Source: Bacteroidales bacterium
Lineage (GTDB): Bacteria > Bacteroidota > Bacteroidia > Bacteroidales > F082
Length of the DNA: 64,000 bases
Assembly (NCBI GenBank): GCA_023229135.1
Contig: JALNZT010000016.1
Location: forward strand, 18,258 to 82,257
Direction: 5' to 3'
Shown here: positions 34,148 to 42,478 of the stretch, one piece after another
Layout of the letters: each line of letters begins with the position of its first letter
Numbering within the stretch: position 1 is the first letter of the stretch
Translations under genes and position numbers: made by a program
Notes under the pieces: generated by a model
Told to the model about the DNA's origin: nothing
Databases searched by the model: none
Seen by the model: the letters and a program-made list of their open reading frames with translations, nothing else

Positions 34148-35008
34148 ATGAAAGGTATAATATTAGCCGGTGGATCCGGCACCCGTTTGCACCCACTTAC
34201 GCTAGCCGTGAGCAAACAGCTGATGCCTATTTATGATAAACCGATGATTTACTATCCGCTATCGATTTTGATGATGGCCGGCATTCGAGAAATCCTGATT
34301 ATCTCAACGCCACACGATTTACCACATTTTGAACATCTGCTGGGCGATGGAAGCGCATTGGGCTGTAGCTTTAAATATGCAGAACAGGCCGTACCAAACG
34401 GTTTGGCACAGGCTTTTGTGATTGGCGAAATGTTTATCGGACAGGATAATGTCGCATTGATTTTGGGCGATAATATCTTTTACGGACGCGGCTTACAGCA
34501 ATTATTGGTTGAAAATATCACACCCGATGGCGGCGTTGTTTTTGCGTATCATGTATCTGACCCTGAACGCTATGGCGTAGTTGAATTTGATGAAAATCAA
34601 AAAGCTATCAGCATAGAAGAAAAACCAAAACAACCAAAATCAAATTTTGCTGTTCCAGGCTTGTATTTTTATGACAACTCGGTGGTAGAAGTGGCTAAAA
34701 ATATCCAGCCCAGCGCCCGTGGTGAATATGAAATTACCGACGTAAACCGTTATTATTTAGAAAAAGGGCAACTAAAAGTAGGTGTATTAGGTCGTGGCAC
34801 GGCCTGGTTAGATACCGGTACTTTCACCTCACTGCTCCAGGCTTCTCAGTTTGTGGAAGTGATTGAAAACCGGCAGGGACTTAAAATTGGTTGCATTGAA
34901 GAAATCGCGTTTACCAAAGGTTTTATCGGTGCAGAACAGTTAGAAAAATTGGCCGAACCGCTTCTCAAAAGTGGTTATGGTCAATATTTGATGAATCTGA
35001 TCAAATAA
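34148..35008 (+). CDS. rmlA: glucose-1-phosphate thymidylyltransferase
   Basis: RmlA makes dTDP-glucose from dTTP and glucose-1-phosphate, the entry step to dTDP-L-rhamnose and other deoxysugars of surface polysaccharide. The 286-residue protein has the nucleotide loop LAGGSGTRLHPLTLAVSKQL, YDKPMIYYPLS, ALILGDNIFYG, and SARGEYEITDVNRYYLEKG in the usual order. The other rml genes (B, C, D) are not next to it. The next gene starts 8 bases later, so it probably shares a message with the polyprenyl synthase. A TATATTTG box at 34086-34093 is a plausible promoter element, though its upstream box is weak. Confidence 0.96.
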   Translation: MKGIILAGGSGTRLHPLTLAVSKQLMPIYDKPMIYYPLSILMMAGIREILIISTPHDLPHFEHLLGDGSALGCSFKYAEQAVPNGLAQAFVIGEMFIGQDNVALILGDNIFYGRGLQQLLVENITPDGGVVFAYHVSDPERYGVVEFDENQKAISIEEKPKQPKSNFAVPGLYFYDNSVVEVAKNIQPSARGEYEITDVNRYYLEKGQLKVGVLGRGTAWLDTGTFTSLLQASQFVEVIENRQGLKIGCIEEIAFTKGFIGAEQLEKLAEPLLKSGYGQYLMNLIK

Positions 35009-35016
35009 AACAAGGC

Positions 35017-35994
35017 ATGACAAAAATTGAGCACTTTCAGCAGCAGATCAACGACTTAATCAAAAGTCAGCAATTTGATGGTAATCCCAAGGCCCTTTAT
35101 GAGCCTATCGCTTATACGATGCATCAGGGCGGCAAGCGCTTGCGGCCTTTGTTGGCTTTGCTGGCCTGCGATCTGTTTGGTGGTGATACAGACAAGGTAT
35201 TGTATCCCGCTTTGGCGGTGGAAGTTTTTCATAATTTCACGCTGGTACACGACGATATTATGGACAAGGCACCACTGCGGCGCGGCAAGGAAACCGTTTA
35301 TAAAAAATGGAACTCAGATATCGCCATACTTTCGGGCGACACCATGTTTGCGTTGGCTTACCAATACACGCTGAAAACCGATACCGCGCTGATTCCCGGA
35401 ATCTTACAGGTGTTTAGTAAGGCAGCTATCGAAGTTTGCGAAGGCCAGCAGATGGATATGGAATTTGAAACGGACAGTGAAGTGACGCTGGTGGACTATC
35501 TGGACATGATCCGGTTGAAAACAGCCGTACTTTTAGGGGCAAGTTTAGAGATTGGCGCGTTGGTAGCCTCAGCAAAAAAGCAGGATGTAAAGGCGATCTA
35601 CGATTTTGGGATAGCCCTCGGAATGGCTTTCCAGCTTAAAGACGACCTGCTGGATGTGTATGGCAACCAAGATGATTTCGGTAAGGTAAGCGGCGGTGAT
35701 ATTGCGGCCAACAAAAAGACTTTTTTATTACTGAAAGCCCTTGAAATAGCCGATAAAGCAGACCATGACCAGCTGACTAAGCTATACAACAGCAAGAACC
35801 CCATTGCCGAAGCTGAAAAAATCAGTGCCGTAAAAGCGATCTATGAAAAGCTGGAGATAAAGCAAACGGTTGAAGCAGCTATGGAAGATTATTATCAGCA
35901 GGCAATCCGTTTTTTGAGGAATGTAGATGCCTCCGAAGATAAAAAGGAAGACCTGGCCAGCTTTGCTAGCTTTTTATACACTAGAAATTATTGA
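35017..35994 (+). CDS. polyprenyl (trans-isoprenyl) diphosphate synthase
   Basis: The 325-residue enzyme condenses isopentenyl diphosphate onto an allylic chain. The two aspartate-rich motifs are DDIMD (FTLVHDDIMDKAPLRRGKETVY) and DDLLD (LKDDLLDVYGNQDDFGK), and HQGGKRLRPLLALLA is the expected upstream helix. Before DDIMD the residues are HNFTLVH, without the bulky residue pair of short-chain farnesyl synthases. Chain length cannot be set; octaprenyl, heptaprenyl and geranylgeranyl products are all possible. The product could serve menaquinone or the isoprenoid carrier. It overlaps the convergent ABC-F gene by 7 bases. Confidence 0.93.
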   Translation: MTKIEHFQQQINDLIKSQQFDGNPKALYEPIAYTMHQGGKRLRPLLALLACDLFGGDTDKVLYPALAVEVFHNFTLVHDDIMDKAPLRRGKETVYKKWNSDIAILSGDTMFALAYQYTLKTDTALIPGILQVFSKAAIEVCEGQQMDMEFETDSEVTLVDYLDMIRLKTAVLLGASLEIGALVASAKKQDVKAIYDFGIALGMAFQLKDDLLDVYGNQDDFGKVSGGDIAANKKTFLLLKALEIADKADHDQLTKLYNSKNPIAEAEKISAVKAIYEKLEIKQTVEAAMEDYYQQAIRFLRNVDASEDKKEDLASFASFLYTRNY

Positions 35995-37940
35995 TAGGCC
36001 TTGGTTTCGGCTTCCAGCGTTTCTTTTTCGAGCTGTTTGTTCTCCCAATCGTTCATCAAAGTGCTTAGCTCTTTTTTGATAAACGCATATTTTTTGTACC
36101 ACAGTTCATCTGTTACCTCCACTGAACCGGTAGGATTGGCCAATACGCCATCCATCTGAGCGATTAAAGTTTCCTGCTTGCTGATGGCCTGTTCCAGGTC
36201 TGAAATTTCTTTGTCCACTTTACGAATCTGCTTGTCGATTTGCCTGCGCAAGGCATAATTTTGCTTGTTTACGGAAGCAGGAGCTGCGGTGATTTTTTCT
36301 GTCGCCTGTTTTAGCTCCAGCTCCTTCAGATGTGCCAGGTTTCGCTTTTCGAGAAAATCGAAAATATCACCGTCATAAACTTTTATGTTAGGCTTTTTAA
36401 ACTCAAAGACCTTGTTGCTAAGCCCTTGTAGAAAATCTCTGTCGTGCGAAACGATCAGCATAGTGCCGTCATATTGCAGCAAAGCCGTTTTTAAAATATC
36501 CTTCGACATCATGTCTAAGTGGTTTGTGGGCTCATCAAGGATGAGCAGATTTACCGGAAACAGCAGCATTTTGGCCAACGACAGCCGGGCTTTTTCACCA
36601 CCGGACAGCACCTTTACTTTTTTATCGATGGCATCGCCGCCAAACAGAAAAGCGCCAAGCAACGACTTGATTTTTGTCCTGATTTCGCCGACAGCCACCT
36701 CATCTAACGTTTCAAAAACCGTCTTTTCCTGGTCTAACATTTCGTGTTGATTCTGGGCGTAATAACCCACTTTCACCTGATGACCGTATTTTAGTTCGCC
36801 TTCGTAATCCAGCACACCGGCAAGAATTTTGGATAAGGTAGATTTCCCTTCGCCATTCTTTCCGACGAAAGCAATCCGTTCGCCACGTGTGATCAACAGG
36901 TTAAGCTTACTGAGCACCTTTAAGTCGCCATAAGATTTGGACAACTTATTGGTTTCCAAGGTAATTTTCCCGGAATGGGGCGCAGGAGGAAACTTAAAAT
37001 GAATAGCCGCTTTGTCCATATCGTCAACCACCACTTCTTCCATCTTTTCGAGCAGCTTAACACGCGACTGCACCTGCTTTGATTTGGTAGCTTTGTATCG
37101 AAAACGCTCAATAAAACGTTCTATTTCTTTAACCTCTTTTTGCTGGTTGTTGTAGGCCGACTGCTGCATGTCGATACGGCTTTCGCGCGCTTCAACATAC
37201 TGGCTGTAGCTGCCTTTATAATCGTAAATACGGCCATTGCTGATCTCGACAGTTCGGATGGTGATATTATCCAAAAAAGTTCTGTCATGCGATACCATCA
37301 GCACAGAACCATAGTAGCTTTGCAGAAAGTTTTCAAGCCATTGAATCGCCTCAATATCAAGGTGATTGGTAGGTTCGTCGAGGAGCAATAGATTGGGTTT
37401 GCTGAGTAGTATTTTGGCCAGCTCCACACGCATCTGCCAGCCATTGCTAAATTCGGTCATCTTACGTCCCATATCTTCATGCACAAAACCCAGTCCGATA
37501 AGGATACGTTCTGCCTCGCCTTCGATGGCATTGGCGCCGAGCAGCGCGATGCGTTCATTATAAAAACTCAGTTTTTCTATCAGCTTATGGTAGCTGTCCG
37601 ATTCAAAATCGGTACGCTGTTGAATTTCTAATTCCAGCTTTTTCAGAGCAGCTTCCATGCGGTGAAACTCCTCAAAAGCGGTGAGTGCTTCGTTTAAAAC
37701 GGTTTGATTGCTGAGCAGCTCCTTTTCCTGCGGAAGATAGCCGATGCTAAGGTCTTCAGGCACTATCACCTCGCCTTTATGAGGTTGTTCAAAACCACAA
37801 ATCAAGCGGAGGAGGGTAGTTTTTCCGGCACCGTTTTTTCCTACCAAACCAATGCGATCTTTCTCACGAATCATAAAGTTGATATCGGTAAAAAGATCTT
37901 CACCGGTGAAGTGCATCGAAAGGTTTTGAACAGAAATCAT
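35988..37940 (-). CDS. ABC-F family ATP-binding protein
   Basis: The 650-residue protein has two ABC ATPase domains and no transmembrane helices. Walker A loops are VGKNGAGKTTLLRLI and VGKNGEGKSTLSKIL; signature helices are EFSNGWQMRVELAKILL and VLSGGEKARLSLAKMLL; both Walker B/H-loop segments (LLLLDEPTNHLDIEAI, LLILDEPTNHLDMMSK) are intact. The interdomain linker is charged and helical, and a coiled coil follows the second domain (RRQIDKQIRKVDKEISDLEQ). This is the plan of the EttA/Uup/YdiF-type translation factors and of antibiotic-resistance ABC-F proteins; the long C-terminal coil points to the YdiF/Uup-like branch. It is monocistronic. Confidence 0.95.
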   Translation of the reverse strand: MISVQNLSMHFTGEDLFTDINFMIREKDRIGLVGKNGAGKTTLLRLICGFEQPHKGEVIVPEDLSIGYLPQEKELLSNQTVLNEALTAFEEFHRMEAALKKLELEIQQRTDFESDSYHKLIEKLSFYNERIALLGANAIEGEAERILIGLGFVHEDMGRKMTEFSNGWQMRVELAKILLSKPNLLLLDEPTNHLDIEAIQWLENFLQSYYGSVLMVSHDRTFLDNITIRTVEISNGRIYDYKGSYSQYVEARESRIDMQQSAYNNQQKEVKEIERFIERFRYKATKSKQVQSRVKLLEKMEEVVVDDMDKAAIHFKFPPAPHSGKITLETNKLSKSYGDLKVLSKLNLLITRGERIAFVGKNGEGKSTLSKILAGVLDYEGELKYGHQVKVGYYAQNQHEMLDQEKTVFETLDEVAVGEIRTKIKSLLGAFLFGGDAIDKKVKVLSGGEKARLSLAKMLLFPVNLLILDEPTNHLDMMSKDILKTALLQYDGTMLIVSHDRDFLQGLSNKVFEFKKPNIKVYDGDIFDFLEKRNLAHLKELELKQATEKITAAPASVNKQNYALRRQIDKQIRKVDKEISDLEQAISKQETLIAQMDGVLANPTGSVEVTDELWYKKYAFIKKELSTLMNDWENKQLEKETLEAETKAYQ

Positions 37941-37973
37941 AGTTAAATTTGATTAGCGGCAAAAATACGGAAT

Positions 37974-38046
37974 TAAAGATTCAAAGATTTGAGAAATTCA
38001 AGGATTCAATCGAAGAAGCGAGATGGGAGGATTTGAAGATTTGAGG
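37974..38046. repeat. GATTCAAA-type microsatellite upstream of ABC-F
   Basis: Degenerate units such as GATTCAAA, GATTTGAG and GATTTGAAG run from just upstream of the ABC-F start into element R copy 2. The repeat is less regular than at 28832. Confidence 0.6.
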
Positions 38047-38079
38047 ACCTGCCTGCTGCCTGCCTGGCCGTCAGCAGGT
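38047..38079. repeat. short palindromic element R, copy 2
   Basis: A 33-bp shortened copy bounded by ACCTGC and GCAGGT, holding the core CTGCCTGCCTGGCCGTCAG. It stands between the microsatellite and MITE-like copy D, 8 bases before the latter. Confidence 0.7.
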
Positions 38080-38086
38080 TTGAAGG

Positions 38087-38266
38087 TTGAGCTTCCTCCG
38101 AAAAGACAATAAATGAAGAATACCACTAAGGCTCAAAGGCACTAAGCATCACAAAGTGTTGATTAAAATCATTAAACACTTCGTGCTATCTTCGTGATTT
38201 GGTGTCGCTTTGGCAAGCTAAGTGCATCACTTAGTGGCAGAATATTACTTTTCGGAGGAGGCTTAA
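38087..38266. repeat. MITE-like element copy D
   Basis: The longest copy (180 bp). The left end is TTGAGCTTCCTCCGAAAAGA and the right end ACTTTTCGGAGGAGGCTTAA. The inner pair ACCACTAAGG / CTTAGTGGCA is well kept, and the middle carries the phrases CACAAAGTG and CACTTCGTG. From here to the lipoprotein start at 38549 I see nothing else. Confidence 0.85.
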
Positions 38267-38548
38267 AATAGGGTAAGGCGGAATGACGAATTTGTTCGCG
38301 AGCCAATTTTAGGTTTAAAAAAGCTGAAGAATAGTTCAGGATAGACTCTTTTTATAGGTTTTACATAATTTTCATAGATAAATATAACTCCTGCAAACGT
38401 ACTATTTTCCTAAATTGGGACAAAGCCACCTATTGATGAAGTGCTTTTTCGTGCTGTTTTAAAGCAAGAAAGTCAATGAATACCAAGCAATTAGCAAGGA
38501 GTTGCACATCTCGGCACAAATATTGTTTACTTAGTAAAAAATACGAAT

Positions 38549-38911
38549 ATGAAAAAAATAGTCTTAGTAATCCTACTTACACTTCCTTTGTTATTCACGG
38601 CTTGCAAAAAGGATAATAATTCACCTGTAAATCCATTGCCTGACTCCACAGAGGAGATAAAAGTCCCAAACGATTTCAAATGGAAGACTTCCAAAGACAT
38701 TCAGCTTACTGTAAAAGGGAATGCCGATGGGATGGTGCAGGTTTTGTCGTCAAAAGGCAAAGTATACTGGAAAGTTTTTATCACAGCCAACAAAACGGCC
38801 AGTATCGGCTTAACTATCCCCACATACGAAACTAGCCTACAATTGAAATATCAGGGTCAAACGGTTAGCCTCGAGCTTACTTCAGACAAGTTGAATCACG
38901 AATTTCAATAA
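38549..38911 (+). CDS. small lipoprotein upstream of the LruC protein
   Basis: The 120-residue product has a lipoprotein signal peptide (MKKIVLVILLTLPLLFTACK, cysteine at residue 19) and a mature part of about 100 residues with beta-strand alternation (DIQLTVKGNADGMVQVLSSK), resembling a single Ig-like sandwich. A gap of only 36 bases to the LruC-domain gene on the same strand points to a two-gene unit at the cell surface. Small lipoproteins with this Ig-like unit often precede LruC-domain genes in Bacteroidota; this is from general knowledge, not from sequence comparison here. Confidence 0.75.
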   Translation: MKKIVLVILLTLPLLFTACKKDNNSPVNPLPDSTEEIKVPNDFKWKTSKDIQLTVKGNADGMVQVLSSKGKVYWKVFITANKTASIGLTIPTYETSLQLKYQGQTVSLELTSDKLNHEFQ

Positions 38912-38947
38912 AATATATTGGTCTTTTTCGCCTAAATAAATACTATC

Positions 38948-41128
38948 ATGAAAATAAAACCTACAACTTTACATTTTAAGATCTTATCAAAAAATATGCT
39001 GGTGCTTTCTTTTGCGCTGATTTTTCTTCCTTCGTTTTTGGGATTAAATAAACTTGCGGCACAGGAAAGCCTGAAGGTGTTAATTAGTGCGCCAAAAGTG
39101 CTTACTTCCGACGCTACCGGCGGCACTTTGATAACAGAAACATTTGAAGGTTTTACAGCTTTACCTAATAACAACTGGGCGCCGCTACCTAATGGATACA
39201 ACTCAACTATAGGCACTTACAAACAAACAACGGGTGTTTCGTATGTAAAAGCCGACGACCAATATGGTACAGGATCGCCTCAGTATATGTCGATCAAGGT
39301 GGGAGGTAAAGTAAGCCTCAAATTTGATGAGCCACAAACCTATTTTGGTTTCGCATGGCCTGCCGGCGACGGAAAAAACACCATTAAAATTATCAGACAA
39401 GGTCAGGTGATTGGGACTTTTACTACCAGTGATGTAATCAATCTGATTCCCAATACAAACAACCACAAGATCACAGCCATTAACGGTACTCAGTATTTTA
39501 CCAAGAACTATTACGGCAAACCCGGCACAGGACAAAACACCAATGAACCATATGGTTTTCTGCATTTTATGGCTACTCCGGGGATGGCTTTTGATGCCGT
39601 TGAACTTTCGATGGGAGCCGGCGGAGAGTTTGAGAACGACAACCACACCATTATGATAAACGGTACACCAACGCCTAATGGCTCTTGGGTGGATCTTATC
39701 ACGGTAAACACACCAAACGCCATTGATGACGCAGACTCGGGTATGCCCGGCCAAAGTGTAACGCTTGACGTGCTGGCAAATGACATGCCCGGCGACGCGG
39801 CTTTGGATGCTACAACCGTTCAAATTGCCGGCACAGCAAGCCCCGGTGCTTCACTCACTGTTGCCGGCGAAGGCGTTTGGTCAGTAAACCCAACCAATGG
39901 CAAAATCACTTTTACGCCAGAAGCTGGATTTCTTGGCAACCCCACTCCTATTCAATATTCAGTGAAAGATGTGAATCATTTCGTCTCCAACCTGGCTACC
40001 GTCACCGTTACTTATCCCACCGGCCCCACCGCTGTGGACGACTTTGCCACAACCGATGTTGACGTTGCGGTAACTATTGATGTGTTAAGCAACGATATAG
40101 CCGGCTCAACACCAATTGCGATTACTTCGTTGAGCTTTGTCAACGGCACAGAACCAAACGCAGCCACTGTTGGTGTGTTTACCTTAAACGCAACAACAGG
40201 CGAAGTAACTTTCACACCCGCCACCGGATATGTAGGCATAGCCACTATCGATTATAAGGTATGCGACGCCAATAACTTATGCGACATTGCAACTATTGAA
40301 GTTACCATTGTGGCCGGCACGATAAACTACTATCCAGCCTTGGGTCCCGGAACGCTTGCTTTTGAAGACCTGTGGCCTTACAAAGGCGATTACGACTTCA
40401 ATGATTTGGTGCTCGACTATCAGTTTGAGATTATCACGACCACCACAAATCATGTAGAAAAAGTGATTGCTACCATGACGATCAAAGCTTTTGGTGCTTC
40501 CTTTGAGAATGGATTCGGTTTCCAACTCTCGGATGCCATTGACGCCAGCAAGCTTAGCGTGAGCGGATACAGCCTTACCGAAAGCTATATCACGCTCAAT
40601 GGCAACGGCACAGAAGCCGGTCAGTCGAAACCTACTATTATCGTGTATGACAATAGCTATAGCCAGATGGAACATCCCGGTATGGGAATTGGCGTGAACA
40701 CTGAACCAGCTGCACCTTATGTGCAACCAAAGACCTTTACGATAACTATTGATTTCCAAGCAAATACATACACCTTGAACCAGCTCGATATTGCTAATTT
40801 CAATCCTTTCCTGATTGTAAACAAAGACAGAGCGGTTGAGGTACATTTACCCTATTATCCGCCTACTGACCTAGCCAACACAAACCTTTTGGCCAGCGGT
40901 GATGACGATAGCGATGCAGGCAGCGGAAAATATTATGTAACAGCAGCCAATCTGCCCTGGGCCATCAATATTTATGAAACTTTCGACTATCCCATTGAGA
41001 AACAAGACATAGTACGTGTTCACCTGAAATTTGCAGAGTGGGCAAGCAGTGGCGGTATTTTGTTCCCTAACTGGTACCAAAACCTCAGTGGCTTCCGCAA
41101 TAACGCCCTGATTTATACCGCACCTTAA
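38948..41128 (+). CDS. LruC-domain outer-surface protein with Ig-like repeats
   Basis: The 726-residue protein has a long signal peptide (hydrophobic core LVLSFALIFLPSFLGL, ending near AAQ). A first domain of unknown fold (residues about 60-245) contains the glycine-rich AVELSMGAGGEFENDNHTIM. Two cadherin-like/Ig-like tandem repeats follow, with phrases SVTLDVLANDMPGDAALD and AVTIDVLSNDIAGSTPIA near 275 and 375. The LruC domain (from about 460) carries GDYDFNDLVLDYQFEI, the family's signature. There is no T9SS sorting domain. LruC proteins are surface-exposed and of unknown function in most species; an adhesive or calcium-linked structural role is inferred from the repeats. A strong terminator follows at 41162. 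Confidence 0.9.
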   Translation: MKIKPTTLHFKILSKNMLVLSFALIFLPSFLGLNKLAAQESLKVLISAPKVLTSDATGGTLITETFEGFTALPNNNWAPLPNGYNSTIGTYKQTTGVSYVKADDQYGTGSPQYMSIKVGGKVSLKFDEPQTYFGFAWPAGDGKNTIKIIRQGQVIGTFTTSDVINLIPNTNNHKITAINGTQYFTKNYYGKPGTGQNTNEPYGFLHFMATPGMAFDAVELSMGAGGEFENDNHTIMINGTPTPNGSWVDLITVNTPNAIDDADSGMPGQSVTLDVLANDMPGDAALDATTVQIAGTASPGASLTVAGEGVWSVNPTNGKITFTPEAGFLGNPTPIQYSVKDVNHFVSNLATVTVTYPTGPTAVDDFATTDVDVAVTIDVLSNDIAGSTPIAITSLSFVNGTEPNAATVGVFTLNATTGEVTFTPATGYVGIATIDYKVCDANNLCDIATIEVTIVAGTINYYPALGPGTLAFEDLWPYKGDYDFNDLVLDYQFEIITTTTNHVEKVIATMTIKAFGASFENGFGFQLSDAIDASKLSVSGYSLTESYITLNGNGTEAGQSKPTIIVYDNSYSQMEHPGMGIGVNTEPAAPYVQPKTFTITIDFQANTYTLNQLDIANFNPFLIVNKDRAVEVHLPYYPPTDLANTNLLASGDDDSDAGSGKYYVTAANLPWAINIYETFDYPIEKQDIVRVHLKFAEWASSGGILFPNWYQNLSGFRNNALIYTAP

Positions 41129-41161
41129 AACATTCATTGGTTGAATATTATTATAATTGGT

Positions 41162-41196
41162 AAAGCCGCTCAATTCACTTGAGCGGCTTTTTTTTG
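41162..41196 (+). terminator. Rho-independent terminator after the LruC gene
   Basis: The perfect inverted repeat AAAGCCGCTCAA / TTGAGCGGCTTT around the loop TTCAC is followed by a T run. It lies 34 bases after the stop. Confidence 0.9.
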
Positions 41197-41263
41197 GGGG
41201 TTAAAATCCAAAAGTTAGGCGTTCGGAATGCAGGAGAGATTCAAAGATTCAAAAACTCAAAGA

Positions 41264-41434
41264 TTGAGCCCGCTCCGAAAAGTCAAAACAAAGAAATGCC
41301 GCTTAGACATTAAGAATCACAAAGTACTATCCATCGACACTATAGCCTTCCTGAAATTTTCGTGTTTTCATTCCCCTTCGGCTTTTTCAACACATCGCTT
41401 TGTGACAGAATATTACTTTTCGGAGAAGGCCCAA
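41264..41434. repeat. MITE-like element copy E
   Basis: A 171-bp copy with ends TTGAGCCCGCTCCGAAAAGT and ACTTTTCGGAGAAGGCCCAA, preceded by three GATTCAAA-type units at 41237-41263. The inner phrases are more diverged than in copy D. Confidence 0.85.
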
Positions 41435-41460
41435 GATTTAAAAATTCGTGCTGATAACGG

Positions 41461-41668
41461 TTGCGGGTAGCAGCGGATGCTGCAGGATAATTCCACGTAG
41501 TTCCTTATGCACGAGACTACGCGGAACCGGGATAGAAGATACTCAAAGGACCTGCACTGCTGGCAATGGCGAGCAGCAGTGGATGCAATGCAGAATGGAA
41601 AATATTCAAAGCCCCGTGTCAGCGAGCGAAGCGTTTTACGGCAAGTCAATTTACTATGCTTGCATAGC
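41461..41668. other. cluster of consecutive hairpins, possible structured RNA
   Basis: Four stem-loops follow each other: GCAGC-GGAT-GCTGC (41470-41483); TTCCACGTAGT / ACTACGCGGAA (41491-41526, one mismatch that becomes a G:U pair on the minus strand); CACTGCTG / CAGCAGTG (41555-41581, perfect); and CTATGC-TT-GCATAG (41654-41667). Open frames through it match nothing I recognise. It directly precedes the thioesterase gene. It could be a structured leader, a small RNA, or a palindromic mobile element; sequence alone does not decide. Confidence 0.4.
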
Positions 41669-41700
41669 AAAAGAAGTTTAAATTTGTAAAAAAATTAAAT

Positions 41701-42183
41701 ATGTACACGAAGCAGTTTGAAATACGCTGGAGCGATGTGGACGCCAACCGCCATTTGCGGAACAGTGCCTATATTGACTATATGAGTCATACACGAATGA
41801 GTTTTTTAATGGAACATAATTTGGATCAGAAACAATTGGCTCGCTTGAATTTAGGGCCGGTGGCATTTTATGAACACATGTATTATTTCCGCGAAGTTTT
41901 CCCGGGAAAGCCGGTAAATGTTTCCCTTCAATTAAAGGGAATGTCGGAAGACGGTATGTATTTTTTATTCCTGCACGATTTTTATGATGCAGACGGGAAA
42001 AACTTTGCCCGCTGTGAAGTGATGGGAAGCTGGATAAATTTGGAGACACGAAAACTCACGGGCCTTCCGAAGGAGCTTTTGGAAAAATTTAACGATTTTG
42101 AAAAGTCAGACGATTTTACAGTTCTCACAAAAGAACATACGCGTAAATTCGGCACACGACCAAGGGATTTGAATAAAGCTTAG
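41701..42183 (+). CDS. acyl-CoA thioesterase, hotdog fold (4HBT type)
   Basis: The 160-residue protein has the 4-hydroxybenzoyl-CoA thioesterase-like opening FEIRWSDVDANRHLRNSAYIDYM, where the Asp after the WSD turn is the catalytic acid of the family, and the central strand EVFPGKPVNVSLQLKGMSEDG. It has the length of a single hotdog subunit, which would work as a dimer or tetramer. It hydrolyses some acyl-CoA in the cytoplasm; the acyl group is not readable. Neighbours give no pathway. The start is the first ATG after the hairpin cluster. Confidence 0.9.
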   Translation: MYTKQFEIRWSDVDANRHLRNSAYIDYMSHTRMSFLMEHNLDQKQLARLNLGPVAFYEHMYYFREVFPGKPVNVSLQLKGMSEDGMYFLFLHDFYDADGKNFARCEVMGSWINLETRKLTGLPKELLEKFNDFEKSDDFTVLTKEHTRKFGTRPRDLNKA

Positions 42184-42386
42184 TGTCTTTTCAGAAATAA
42201 CACCCCTTTTGTCAGCTCTAAATTGTGGCTGTGGGTTTTTTATTCAGAAACCCAATCTTGAAACATTTTTTTCTTCTACGGATTAGCTCAAAACTGTATT
42301 ACCCTGTATAACAAGATAATACGGTTTTGTGTATTGGTGATGTTGTGCTTAAATAATCCATAGTGATAGTTTTGTTATGGCATTAT

Positions 42387-42419
42387 TTTGACGAAGTCGA
42401 TTTAACAAAACTACATTTG
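42387..42419 (+). promoter_or_regulatory. promoter of the delta-60 repeat gene
   Basis: TTTG at 42387-42390 and TACATTTG at 42412-42419 are 21 bases apart, an exact TAnnTTTG match. Transcription would begin near 42425. Confidence 0.55.
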
Positions 42420-42478
42420 CCCCTAATGATCATTTTATGAATAAGAATGACATCAAAAACCCAAAACTCTTTAATCTA

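Noticed and set aside
41461..41689. Short frames through the hairpin cluster
   Set aside because: Several frames are open at once with no family match; the palindromes explain the lack of stops better than coding.
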